DNA from: Selenomonadaceae bacterium
GTDB lineage: Bacteria > Bacillota > Negativicutes > Selenomonadales > Selenomonadaceae
Direction of reading: 5' to 3'
DNA: 24,108 nt
Assembly: GCA_016280345.1 (NCBI GenBank)
Contig: JAEEGN010000253.1
Span: forward strand, 1 to 24,108
Shown: positions 15,200 through 21,751 of the stretch, piece by piece
Layout: every line of letters starts with the position of its first letter
How positions within the stretch are numbered: the first letter of the stretch is position 1
The notes under the pieces: generated by a model
What the model saw: the letters and a program-made list of their open reading frames with translations, nothing else
Told to the model about the DNA's origin: nothing
Databases searched by the model: none
Position numbers and translations under genes: made by a program

Positions 15200-16153
15200 T
15201 CAGAACATTTTGTGGCGCCAGAGGACGTAGGCCGAGCCGCCGGCAATCAGTACGGAAATGACCGCCAGATACAGGAAAGCGCTTCCCTGCTCGGCCCAGG
15301 GCACGGGCACGTTCATGCCGAAAAAGCTCGAGATCAGCGTGGGAATCGCCAGGATGATGGTCATGGCCGCCAGGAATTTCATGACCAGGTTCTGGTTGTT
15401 GGAGATGATGGAGGCGAAGGTGTCGGACGTGCGGGCCAGGATCTGGCTGTACATCTCCACCATTTCCCGGGCCTGCTTGTTCTCGATGATGACGTCCTCC
15501 AGCAGATCCTCGTCCTCTTCGTAAATCTTGATGATGGAATTCGTGTTCTGGCTGTTGCGGAAGCGCATCAGCCGGTCCAGCACGGCGCCGTCGGACCGCA
15601 GGGCAGCGTTGAAATACGTCAGGCCCTTCTGCAGTTCCAGCAGGCGCAGGATATCGTCGTTCTCCATGGTATCGCGCAGCGTGTGCTCGATCTCGTCGGA
15701 GAGCTTGCTGATCTGGCGCAGGTATTTCAGGTAGAACGTCGCCGATTTGTAGAGGATCTGGAACAGCAGCCGCGTCTTCTTAAAGGTGCGGAACGTCCGC
15801 GCCGTCGCTTCGCTGAACTCCGCCAGCACCGGCGTTTCCTCCAGGCAGACGGTGATGAAGTAGTCCGGTGTCAGGATGATGCCCAGCGGCAGCGTGTCAT
15901 AGCTGCCGGGGTTCCGTATCACCGGCACGTTGGTCAGGACCAGCACCGCGTTGTCCTCCACGTCGGTATGGGACCGCTCCTCGTCGTCGAGGGCGGCCCG
16001 CAGGAAATCAGGCTCAACCGACGTGAGATCGCCCACGACTTTCAGCTCGTAAGGGGTCGGGTCGATGATGCTGATCCAGGCGCCTTTCTCCAGCGTTTTC
16101 AGGCTCAGTTCCTGAAGTGGGCCGCTTTCATGCGACTTGAAAATCTTCAGCAT
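15200..16153 (-). CDS. corA: CorA-family divalent metal (magnesium/cobalt) transporter
   Basis: 317-aa inner-membrane channel for Mg2+ (Co2+, Ni2+). Large N-terminal cytoplasmic alpha/beta and helical region, residues 1 to about 250, with the long willow helices (DEIEHTLRDTMENDDILRLLELQKGL and following); two C-terminal transmembrane helices, about 258-278 and 292-311, with the hallmark selectivity motif GMN at 279-281 (SSFFGMNVPVP); short basic tail WRHKMF. The ATG at 16151-16153 has AAGGAG 8 bases upstream; a longer frame to 16186 lacks a ribosome site. A promoter lies about 270 bp upstream, so the mRNA has a long leader. rfbA follows at 17 bp. Confidence 0.94.
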   Translation of the reverse strand: MLKIFKSHESGPLQELSLKTLEKGAWISIIDPTPYELKVVGDLTSVEPDFLRAALDDEERSHTDVEDNAVLVLTNVPVIRNPGSYDTLPLGIILTPDYFITVCLEETPVLAEFSEATARTFRTFKKTRLLFQILYKSATFYLKYLRQISKLSDEIEHTLRDTMENDDILRLLELQKGLTYFNAALRSDGAVLDRLMRFRNSQNTNSIIKIYEEDEDLLEDVIIENKQAREMVEMYSQILARTSDTFASIISNNQNLVMKFLAAMTIILAIPTLISSFFGMNVPVPWAEQGSAFLYLAVISVLIAGGSAYVLWRHKMF

Positions 16154-16416
16154 GGTGAAAGCTCCTTTCGGACAGGGAACCTCCACCCGCGGGCGGCTGC
16201 AAAACGCGCGAAGTCAGCGGCTTCCGGCGCCGCCATGGCGCAGAGAGCCGCGGCACGAAAGAGCCGGCAGGCACACGAATGGCGTTCCCCGATATGGTTT
16301 TCCGGGACAGGATCTGCATGAACTAGGGTGATCGCCTTCCATTGTTCCTCACCAGCCTTTCTCGAAGATACAGAAATGAAAACACGGGTTGCCGGGGCAT
16401 TGTATATCTGCCCCAA
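16154..16416 (-). promoter_or_regulatory. Long structured 5' leader of corA, candidate cis-regulatory RNA
   Basis: About 260 nt lie between the predicted corA transcription start and its ATG. Structures seen: a 5'-terminal hairpin GGGGCA/TGCCCC (16394-16399 with 16409-16414); a hairpin GGTGA/TCACC (16327-16331 with 16349-16353) that would cover the ribosome site of a short leader ORF; and a small GAAAG-GAG-CTTTC hairpin that places the corA ribosome site in its loop. The TCACC just before the corA ATG (16154-16158) could compete for the same upstream GGTGA. I did not recognise an M-box, NiCo or yybP-ykoY riboswitch. The leader fills most of the 470-bp gap before sufB; nothing was seen at 16452-16557. 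Confidence 0.45.
16214..16342 (-). CDS. Possible 42-aa leader ORF upstream of corA
   Basis: ATG at 16340-16342 sits 4 bases after GGTGAGG, a good ribosome site. The peptide begins MEGDHPSSCRSCPGKPYRGT, rich in Pro, Cys and Arg, and ends at TGA 16214-16216, 60 bp before corA. Magnesium-transporter leader peptides (MgtL, CorL in Salmonella) are a known precedent for such an arrangement, but homology is not claimed. Could be chance, since its codons also overlap GC-rich hairpins. Confidence 0.3.
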   Translation of the reverse strand: MEGDHPSSCRSCPGKPYRGTPFVCLPALSCRGSLRHGGAGSR

Positions 16417-16422
16417 CAAATA

Positions 16423-16451
16423 ATATTACCCCATTCGCGGGGAGTCGTCAA
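16423..16451 (-). promoter_or_regulatory. Sigma-70 promoter of corA-rfbACB
   Basis: TTGACG (16446-16451), 17-bp spacer, TAATAT (16423-16428) on the minus strand. Predicted start near 16416. Confidence 0.65.
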
Positions 16452-16557
16452 TGAGAAGGGACGGAAAACCCGGGAACTTTTTGGAAAATGCCCCTGGATT
16501 TACAATCTGAGGTGAATCATTCAAAGTCGTTGCCCCTGGCTTGACAATTCGCCCCCC

Positions 16558-16594
16558 AAAAAAAAGAATCCCGCCCGGAAAGGGCAGGATCCTT
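16558..16594 (-). terminator. Terminator of the suf operon
   Basis: 13-bp stem (16564-16576 with 16582-16594) containing two G-U pairs, 5-nt loop, followed by eight T on the minus strand (16558-16565). Located 30 bp after the sufB-like stop. Confidence 0.9.
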
Positions 16595-16623
16595 TTTTGA
16601 TACGACCGCAGGCGAAGGTGCCG

Positions 16624-17547
16624 TCATTTCAGGAAGCCGTTGATGATCTGCTCCTCCGCTTCCTTTTCCGTGAGCCCCAGCGTCATCAGCTTGATGAGCT
16701 GGTCGCCGGCAATCTTGCCGATGGCGGCTTCGTGGACCAGTTCGGCGTCCACATGGTTCGCCTCCAGCGACGGCACCGCCAGGATATTCCCCCGGTCCAT
16801 GATGATGGAGTCGCATTCCGTGTGGCCGTGGCAGGGGGCGTTGCCGGCGATGCGGGCGTCGAACTTCTGGAACGAGGTGTCCCGGGCCACCGAGCGGGAG
16901 ACCACGTCGGCGCTGGCGCCTTCACCGTCCAGCGTCACCCGGTAGCCGCTCAGGGCTTTCTGCTGCCCGTGTGTCATGAGCCGCTCCCGCACCACGAGCC
17001 GCGCTCCGGCTTTGAGGCTGGCCCTCGTCATGCGCTCGGTGGAATCCACGCCCTTGATCTGGACCATTTCCATTTCCATCGAGCTGTCCTCGGCCATCGT
17101 GACCTCCGTCACCGGATTCAGGATGCGCTTGCCGTCGCCGTCGCCGGAGCCGTAATGTTTCTCCACGTATTTGACTTTAGCGCCCTTTTCGAGGAAAAAG
17201 CGGTGGATGCCGTCGTGCTCTGAGTCCTGGGTGCCGCAGTTGTCGATGCCGCAGCCGGCCACGATGACGACGTCCGCCCCGGCGCCGACGTAGAAATCGT
17301 TATAGACGGTTTCCTTGATGCCGCTGGCGCTCAGCACCACCGGGATGTGGACGCTCTCGTTTTTCGTGCCCGGCTTGATGGTGATGTCGATGCCGCTGCC
17401 GTCCGCCTTGCTCTGGATGTCGATGTTGGCGGTGGTGTTGCGCCCGGCCAGCTGGCTGTTGGCCCGGAAGTTGTAAGCGCCGGTGGGCACTTCATGGAGC
17501 CCGGCGACCTCGGCGATGAGCCGTTTCTGAATGGCGTCCATTTTCAT
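16624..17547 (-). CDS. sufB: SufB/SufD-family Fe-S cluster scaffold, short form
   Basis: Partner of the SufC ATPase in assembling Fe-S clusters in the cytoplasm. At 307 aa it is much shorter than E. coli SufB (about 495) and matches the compact single SufB/D protein of archaea and anaerobes (SmsB-like). The beta-helix core is recognisable, with CDSIIM (Cys245) and AELVHEAAIGKIAGDQLIKLMTLGLTEKEAEEQIINGFL (His272, Glu273), equivalent to the SufB C-terminal CDS and EHEA region; further cysteines at 99, 104 and 239. The ATG at 17545-17547 overlaps the sufC stop by 4 bases (ATGA) and has GGAGG 7 bases upstream. Whether it should be called SufB, SufD or SmsB cannot be settled by eye. No cysteine desulfurase gene is adjacent. 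Confidence 0.88.
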   Translation of the reverse strand: MKMDAIQKRLIAEVAGLHEVPTGAYNFRANSQLAGRNTTANIDIQSKADGSGIDITIKPGTKNESVHIPVVLSASGIKETVYNDFYVGAGADVVIVAGCGIDNCGTQDSEHDGIHRFFLEKGAKVKYVEKHYGSGDGDGKRILNPVTEVTMAEDSSMEMEMVQIKGVDSTERMTRASLKAGARLVVRERLMTHGQQKALSGYRVTLDGEGASADVVSRSVARDTSFQKFDARIAGNAPCHGHTECDSIIMDRGNILAVPSLEANHVDAELVHEAAIGKIAGDQLIKLMTLGLTEKEAEEQIINGFLK

Positions 17548-18287
17548 GGCGTTCCCTCCTCGTGCAGCCGCCGGCATGCCGGCGCCGTCGCATCCGTCCC
17601 GATGATGCCGGCGAGGATGTCCTTCGCCGGGCCCTTTTTCTCAATGCGTCCGTCCGTCAGCACGATGATCTCGTCGGCGAGGGACAGGATGCGCTCCTGA
17701 TGGGAGATGATGAGGATGGAGCTGTCCTTGATGTCCTCCCGCATTTTGGCGAAGATGCGACTGAGATTCTGGAAGCTCCAGAGGTCGATGCCGGCCTCCG
17801 GCTCGTCGAACAATGTCAGCTTCGCCTGCCGGGCCATGACGGTGGCGATTTCGATACGCTTGAGCTCGCCGCCGGACAGGGAGGCATTCACTTCGCGGTC
17901 GATGTAATCCTTGGCGCAGAGCCCAACCTCAAAGAGGTATTCGCAGGCCTCGTTGGCCGAGAGGTTCCGGCCGGTGGCGAGGCGCAGGAGGTCCAGGACG
18001 CCGAGCCCTTTGAAGCGTACCGGCTGCTGAAAAGCGAAGGCGATGCCCAGTTTCGCCCGCTCGGTGATGCTCTTTTCCGTGATGTCCTCGCCGTCGAGGA
18101 GAATCCGGCCCGCCGTCGGCGTCTCGATGCCGGCGATGATTCGGGCCAGCGTCGATTTGCCGCTGCCGTTGGGCCCGGTGATGACGACAAATTTCCGGTC
18201 GTCCACGGCGAGATTGATGTCCCGCAGGATTTCGACCGTCTTGCCTTCCTCGGTGATGGAGAATGAGATATGCTCAAGTTCCAGCAT
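17544..18287 (-). CDS. sufC: Fe-S cluster assembly ATPase SufC
   Basis: ABC-type ATPase driving the SufB-like scaffold; soluble, not a transporter. 247 aa, normal length. Walker A GPNGSGKST (38-46), Q-loop FQQPVRFKGL (86-95), signature SLSGGELKR (136-144), Walker B LTLFDEPEAGID (157-168) and switch histidine in ISHQERIL (His196). The LSGGE-KR-E and DEP-(E)-SGLD-like motifs are those of SufC rather than of importers. ATG with AGGAAAGGAAG upstream. Translationally coupled to the sufB-like gene. No clear promoter was seen in the 147 bp upstream, which holds GC-rich inverted repeats (for example GCCGG/CCGGC at 18328-18344). Confidence 0.95.
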   Translation of the reverse strand: MLELEHISFSITEEGKTVEILRDINLAVDDRKFVVITGPNGSGKSTLARIIAGIETPTAGRILLDGEDITEKSITERAKLGIAFAFQQPVRFKGLGVLDLLRLATGRNLSANEACEYLFEVGLCAKDYIDREVNASLSGGELKRIEIATVMARQAKLTLFDEPEAGIDLWSFQNLSRIFAKMREDIKDSSILIISHQERILSLADEIIVLTDGRIEKKGPAKDILAGIIGTDATAPACRRLHEEGTP

Positions 18288-18434
18288 GGGGTTCTTCCTT
18301 TCCTGTTGGTTTCCGGTTGTGATGATTGCCGGTCGGTGGCCGGCGGAGCCCCCCGCACCGGCAAAAAGACGGCCGCCGGGTGCGTCCGGCCCTCCGGAGA
18401 GGCCGGGACATTTCCGGCGGCAGAACAGGCGCCA

Positions 18435-19136
18435 TCAGCCGGCGCTTTCCAGGATGTAGATTTCCAGCTCCTGGCGGCCGAATTCCAGCGCTTCCTCGTG
18501 GGTATCGAAGGCCACGTCGATGCGGTTGCCGATGATGGCCCCCCCGATGTCCTCCGCTACCGCTTCCCCGTAGCCCGGGATATAGACGCGGCTGCCGATG
18601 GGGATGAAGGACGGATCGACGGCGATGACGCCGTGGCGTACCGGCGTGCCGCTGGCGGTGGTGGGGCCGTTGCCGGGATCGAAGGCGCTGTAACCGGTGG
18701 CCTCCACGAAGACCGCCTCGCCTTCATGGGGCCCGGGCGGAGAATTCTCTGATGACGCCTCCGCAGCCTCGGAAGCCGATGACGTCCGCGGCGGCAACGA
18801 AACCTTCGATGACGCCGGCGGCGCCTCCTTCGAGGGCGGCTTCCTCTCCTTGCTGTTCTTACAGAGGGCGGCGTAGGTCTGGTCGCCGCAGATGCCGTCC
18901 ACCACGAGCTTATGGTCCTTCTGGAAATGACGGATCGCCGCTACCGTTTGCCGGCCGCAAACGCCGTCCGCGTTCCCCTTCAGATATCCCTGGTCGATCA
19001 GCATCAGCTGCACCTTGCGTACGCTCTCGCCGCGCATCCCGCTCTTCGCCAGGATGCCCGCCGCCAGCGCCGCGGTGCCGAATGCCAGCAGCAGCGCCAA
19101 AATCGCCAGCGTCCTGCCGATCCGTTTCGCATTCAT
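18435..19136 (-). CDS. Exported peptidoglycan-binding and 3D-domain protein
   Basis: Probably a cell-wall-acting protein, by family a putative lytic enzyme. 233 aa: signal peptide about 1-26 (ILALLLAFGTAALAAG); PG_binding_1 domain about 33-92 (RGESVRKVQLMLIDQGYLKGNADGVCGRQTVAAIRHFQ, then DGICGDQTYAAL); Ser/Pro/Ala-rich linker about 94-140; C-terminal 3D domain about 144-230 with the conserved aspartates Asp174 (AVDPSFIPIG), Asp196 (AVAEDIGGAI) and Asp207 (GNRIDVAF), as in YabE/YuiC-type proteins and MltA. Start ATG 19134-19136 follows GGGGTGA; a longer frame to 19244 runs over the promoter and is rejected. Own promoter. Confidence 0.9.
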   Translation of the reverse strand: MNAKRIGRTLAILALLLAFGTAALAAGILAKSGMRGESVRKVQLMLIDQGYLKGNADGVCGRQTVAAIRHFQKDHKLVVDGICGDQTYAALCKNSKERKPPSKEAPPASSKVSLPPRTSSASEAAEASSENSPPGPHEGEAVFVEATGYSAFDPGNGPTTASGTPVRHGVIAVDPSFIPIGSRVYIPGYGEAVAEDIGGAIIGNRIDVAFDTHEEALEFGRQELEIYILESAG

Positions 19137-19205
19137 CGCCGTCACCCCGCAGTCTGTTGTTGTCCGGCGGCGGAGGGCGCTTCCTCCGGCCGCGCTTTTC
19201 TCTAT

Positions 19206-19234
19206 ATTATACCTTACAACCGGCTCGGCGTCAA
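19206..19234 (-). promoter_or_regulatory. Sigma-70 promoter of the 3D-domain gene
   Basis: TTGACG (19229-19234), 17-bp spacer, TATAAT (19206-19211) on the minus strand, directly after the preceding terminator; about 70-nt leader. Confidence 0.85.
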
Positions 19235-19242
19235 AATCCCGC

Positions 19243-19278
19243 AAAAAAACAGGCTCCTCTGCCGAAGAGCCTGTTTTT
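19243..19278 (-). terminator. Terminator of the DUF6033-like gene
   Basis: 12-bp perfect stem AAAAACAGGCTC (19245-19256) with GAGCCTGTTTTT (19267-19278), 10-nt loop, then T7 on the minus strand (19243-19249). Five bp after the stop codon. Confidence 0.92.
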
Positions 19279-19283
19279 GCCCT

Positions 19284-20045
19284 TTATTCCGCCATGATCT
19301 CGTCCCAGTTGATGCCCAGGATTTTCTCCATCAACTCTTCCTCGGTCGTGGCTTCCAGCCTGACGCGCCAGGACGGTTCCTCGTCCTCGTCTTTATCCTT
19401 CTCTTTGTCCGGCTTTTCCGCCGCCTCCTTTTCCTCCGCCTTCTTCTCTCTGGCGGCTTCGAGGCGCTCCTTTTGCTTCTCCGACAGCTTTTCCAACTCG
19501 GCGAAGAGCTTCATGTTCCCCTGGTCGTCGAAGGCGATGGCGATGTGCCGGAACCGGACGTCGTCGCCCAGCTTTTCCTCGAGGCGCTTCGTCATATCGA
19601 CGGCGTCGTTGACCTTCTTCATGACCTCGTCGGAGTGGGCCTCGTCGTCGGCCATCTTCTCCAGTTCGTCCCGGGTCAGGATGACGGAATACTCCTTGGT
19701 GCTGTTCTTCGTCAGCGACTCGGGATCGTCGATGGACTCGGCCACGATGAAATCGAAATCGCCGTACTTCTCGCGCAGTTTCGCCAGATGGGCCTGGGCC
19801 TTCGGCGACAGTTTCTCCTCGCTGGACTTCATGCCGTCCTCGGCCTCGCTGGCCGCCTGGGTCCGCTGCCGCGCCAGCGCCGCCAGCCCCTCGCTGGACA
19901 GCTCCACGCTGCTCGCGGATTGCGCGAAGGAATCCTTCTCCTTCGCTGCTTTGGCGTCCTTCTTGCCGGCGGCGGGAGCCGTTTTGCCCGTCTGCCCCGC
20001 GTTGCCGAACAGGAAGTTATAGTTGTTGTTGATTGTGTTGCCCAT
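19284..20045 (-). CDS. DUF6033-like protein, function unknown
   Basis: 253-aa soluble, highly charged protein with no signal peptide. It starts MGNTINNNYNFLFG, then a Lys/Ala-rich stretch, SSVELSSEGLAALARQ, and a core LSPKAQAHLAKLREKYGDFDFIVAES with STKEYSVILTRDELEKMADDE (115-135), which I associate with DUF6033 of Firmicutes. RFRHIAIAFDDQGNMKLFAELEKLSEKQKERLE leads into a Lys/Glu coiled region (about 180-222), and the tail WRVRLEATTEEELMEKILGINWDEI is better conserved-looking. ATG 20043-20045 with AAGGAGG 8 bases upstream is the start; a frame to 20087 adds an unlikely extension. Its best promoter match is of flagellar sigma-28 type, hinting at a link with motility. Function not known. Confidence 0.8.
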   Translation of the reverse strand: MGNTINNNYNFLFGNAGQTGKTAPAAGKKDAKAAKEKDSFAQSASSVELSSEGLAALARQRTQAASEAEDGMKSSEEKLSPKAQAHLAKLREKYGDFDFIVAESIDDPESLTKNSTKEYSVILTRDELEKMADDEAHSDEVMKKVNDAVDMTKRLEEKLGDDVRFRHIAIAFDDQGNMKLFAELEKLSEKQKERLEAAREKKAEEKEAAEKPDKEKDKDEDEEPSWRVRLEATTEEELMEKILGINWDEIMAE

Positions 20046-20115
20046 GATCGTATCCTCCTTTGAATGGTCGTTGAAATCCTTTTCCAACGGATTGTGGACA
20101 ATCCCGCTTATCTAT

Positions 20116-20141
20116 ATATCGTATTTTTGGCGGAAAACTTA
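20116..20141 (-). promoter_or_regulatory. Sigma-28-like promoter candidate for the DUF6033-like gene
   Basis: On the minus strand TAAG (20138-20141), 14-bp gap, TACGATAT (20116-20123), against the sigma-28/sigma-D pattern TAAA-N14-16-GCCGATAT. No convincing sigma-70 -35 box pairs with the local TATATA. Confidence 0.4.
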
Positions 20142-20165
20142 ATCGAACCTCTATGCGAAAATGAG

Positions 20166-20187
20166 AAAAAATTCTGCCTCCGGCAGA
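20166..20187 (-). terminator. Minus-strand terminator upstream of the plus-strand gene
   Basis: 6-bp perfect stem TCTGCC (20173-20178) with GGCAGA (20182-20187), 3-nt loop, followed on the minus strand by A and six T (20166-20171). It does not belong to a minus-strand gene next to it; it would stop transcripts running antisense through 20295-20906. Confidence 0.55.
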
Positions 20188-20294
20188 CGGAAAAGCGTTT
20201 CTTCCCGGAAGGATTTTCTCCGCCGGGAGAGAAATACTATTTTGGCAATTTGTTGTGGGGCTATCCGGCCCCCGGGGAAAGGAGCGTATGGATC

Positions 20295-20906
20295 ATGCGG
20301 GTGAGACGACTGGCGGCGGGGCTGATTCTGGGAATTTGGCTGACTGCCGTCGCGGCGGTCGCTTCGGCGGCGGCCATCGAGGCGGTGGGGAAGCATACCT
20401 TTCTCTATCTGGACAAGAAGGAAGTCTGGCTGACCGAGGACGTACGCGCCGTGGACAAGAAGGACGGCACGATGTTCCTCTACGACCGGAACGGTACGCA
20501 GAAGATGGGCTTCAGGAACGTGGACGACGCCAGGGGGTTCGTGGGCTTCTACATACGGGAGCTGAAGGTCGAGGGGGAGGATGCCATCCGCTTCTGGGAA
20601 ATCTTCGCCACCGTGGGCGCCCATGACAAGAACTGCGGGTACTGGCTGATTGCCGAGGAAAACGGCCAGTGGCGCTTCGAGTTCACGATCGAGGATCTTG
20701 TTGCCTTCGGCTACACGCCGCTGGAATGGCATCTGCTGCGGTCGAATGTCACCGACGGCCGGTATATCCTGACCAGCAGCTACGAGTATTTGCCGGAGGG
20801 CGCGCAGTTCGGATATGAGCGCAAGTTCGCCGAGGATTGGAAGGCGGAGCTGGTCTGGAGCGAAAAGACGCGGTCGTTCCTCATCAACCCGCTGCCGCTG
20901 GGCTGA
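20295..20906 (+). CDS. Exported protein of unknown function
   Basis: The only plus-strand gene. 203 aa with a signal peptide (MRVRRLAAGLILGIWLTAVAAVASA, cleavage near 25-27) and a mature domain rich in aromatic residues and beta-strand pattern: HTFLYLDKKEVWLTEDVRAV, GTMFLYDRNGTQKMGFRNV, CGYWLIAEENGQWRFEFTIED, GRYILTSSYEYLPEGAQFGY, KAELVWSEKTRSFLINPLPLG. One cysteine (114). No lipobox, no membrane segment after the signal. I do not recognise the family; it may be a periplasmic or surface protein. Start ATG 20295 with GGAG 10 bases upstream; an ATG at 20288 is out of frame. A weak -10 (TACTAT, 20235-20240) is the only promoter hint. It converges on trmD. Confidence 0.8.
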   Translation: MRVRRLAAGLILGIWLTAVAAVASAAAIEAVGKHTFLYLDKKEVWLTEDVRAVDKKDGTMFLYDRNGTQKMGFRNVDDARGFVGFYIRELKVEGEDAIRFWEIFATVGAHDKNCGYWLIAEENGQWRFEFTIEDLVAFGYTPLEWHLLRSNVTDGRYILTSSYEYLPEGAQFGYERKFAEDWKAELVWSEKTRSFLINPLPLG

Positions 20907-20955
20907 ACCGGCCGGCCGGAAAAACTGCCGAAAAAAGAAATACGGACAACGAAAG

Positions 20956-20999
20956 CCGCCGGCCTTTTCCCGCGAAAGGGGAAAAGACCGGCGGTTTTT
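20956..20999 (+). terminator. Terminator between the exported-protein gene and trmD
   Basis: Long stem: CCGCCGG (20956-20962) with CCGGCGG (20988-20994), one C-A mismatch, then CTTTTCCC (20964-20971) with GGGAAAAG (20979-20986). Five T follow on the plus strand (20995-20999) and overlap the trmD stop. On the minus strand only CTTTC follows, so it is weaker for trmD. Confidence 0.88.
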
Positions 21000-21751
21000 C
21001 ATTGTCCGTCGTTTCCGTTTTCCGCTTTGATGGTTTCCAGGAGTTTCCGGTCACTTTCGGAGAGCGGCGCCCGCGCCAAAAGCTCGGGCCGCCGCTGCCA
21101 GGTGCGGCGCAGGGCTTCCTGCCGCCGCCAGGCGTCGATTTTCGCGTGGTCGCCGGAGATCAGCACCTCGGGCACGGGAATCCCTTGATATTCCCGGGGT
21201 CGGGTGTACTGCGGGAAACCCAGGATGCCATCGTAGAAGGAATCCGTGGGCGCCGACTCCTCCGATCCCAGGACGCCGGGGAGCATCCGGGAGACGGCGT
21301 CCGTCACCACCATTGCCGGCAACTCGCCCCCCGTCAGCACGTAGTCGCCGATGGAAAGTTCCTCGTCGGCCAGGGTGGCGGCGATACGATCATCGAAACC
21401 CTCATAGTGGCCGCAGAGGAAAATGAGCTGCTCGTAATCGGCCAGCGTCTTCGCCCGGTCCTGGTTGAAAACGGCGCCGCCGGGACCGAGCAGGATAACC
21501 CGGCGCTTCGTGAAGCGGGTATTGCGCCGGATGTACGCCAGCGCCCGGGCGAAGGGCTCCGGCTTCAATACCATGCCGCTGCCGCCGCCGAAAGGGGCGT
21601 CGTCCACCTGCTTGTGGCGGTCATAGGCGAACTGGCGCGGGTTCAGGATATGGATGTCGAGAAGCCCCGCCGCCACCGCCCGCTTGGTGATGCTGTCGCC
21701 GAAGGGACCGGCGAACATGGCCGGGAACAGCGAGATGATGTCAATCCGCAT
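20999..21751 (-). CDS. trmD: tRNA (guanine-N1-)-methyltransferase
   Basis: Methylates G37 next to the anticodon of tRNAs reading CNN codons, using S-adenosylmethionine; prevents +1 frameshifting. 250 aa, SPOUT (trefoil-knot) fold. MRIDIISLFPAMF start, DDAPFGGGSGMVLKPEP (50-66), LCGHYEGFDDRI (112-123), and the knot motif IGDYVLTGGELPAMVVTDAVSRMLPGVLG (134-162), then DSFYDGILGFPQYTRP with the catalytic aspartate region near 170. The usual SP-Q-G is LGPGGAVFNQ here. Overlaps the rimM end by 11 bases, so translation is coupled. rplS, normally next, is absent; a convergent gene follows. Confidence 0.97.
   Translation of the reverse strand: MRIDIISLFPAMFAGPFGDSITKRAVAAGLLDIHILNPRQFAYDRHKQVDDAPFGGGSGMVLKPEPFARALAYIRRNTRFTKRRVILLGPGGAVFNQDRAKTLADYEQLIFLCGHYEGFDDRIAATLADEELSIGDYVLTGGELPAMVVTDAVSRMLPGVLGSEESAPTDSFYDGILGFPQYTRPREYQGIPVPEVLISGDHAKIDAWRRQEALRRTWQRRPELLARAPLSESDRKLLETIKAENGNDGQ

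Noticed and set aside
16154..16416. Known Mg2+ M-box riboswitch in the corA leader
   Set aside because: I could not find the conserved M-box blocks; left as an unassigned leader.
20151..21002. 283-codon open frame on the minus strand opposite the exported-protein gene
   Set aside because: The plus-strand frame has a signal peptide, ribosome site and normal composition; the minus frame is Arg/Pro/Leu-rich with none of these.
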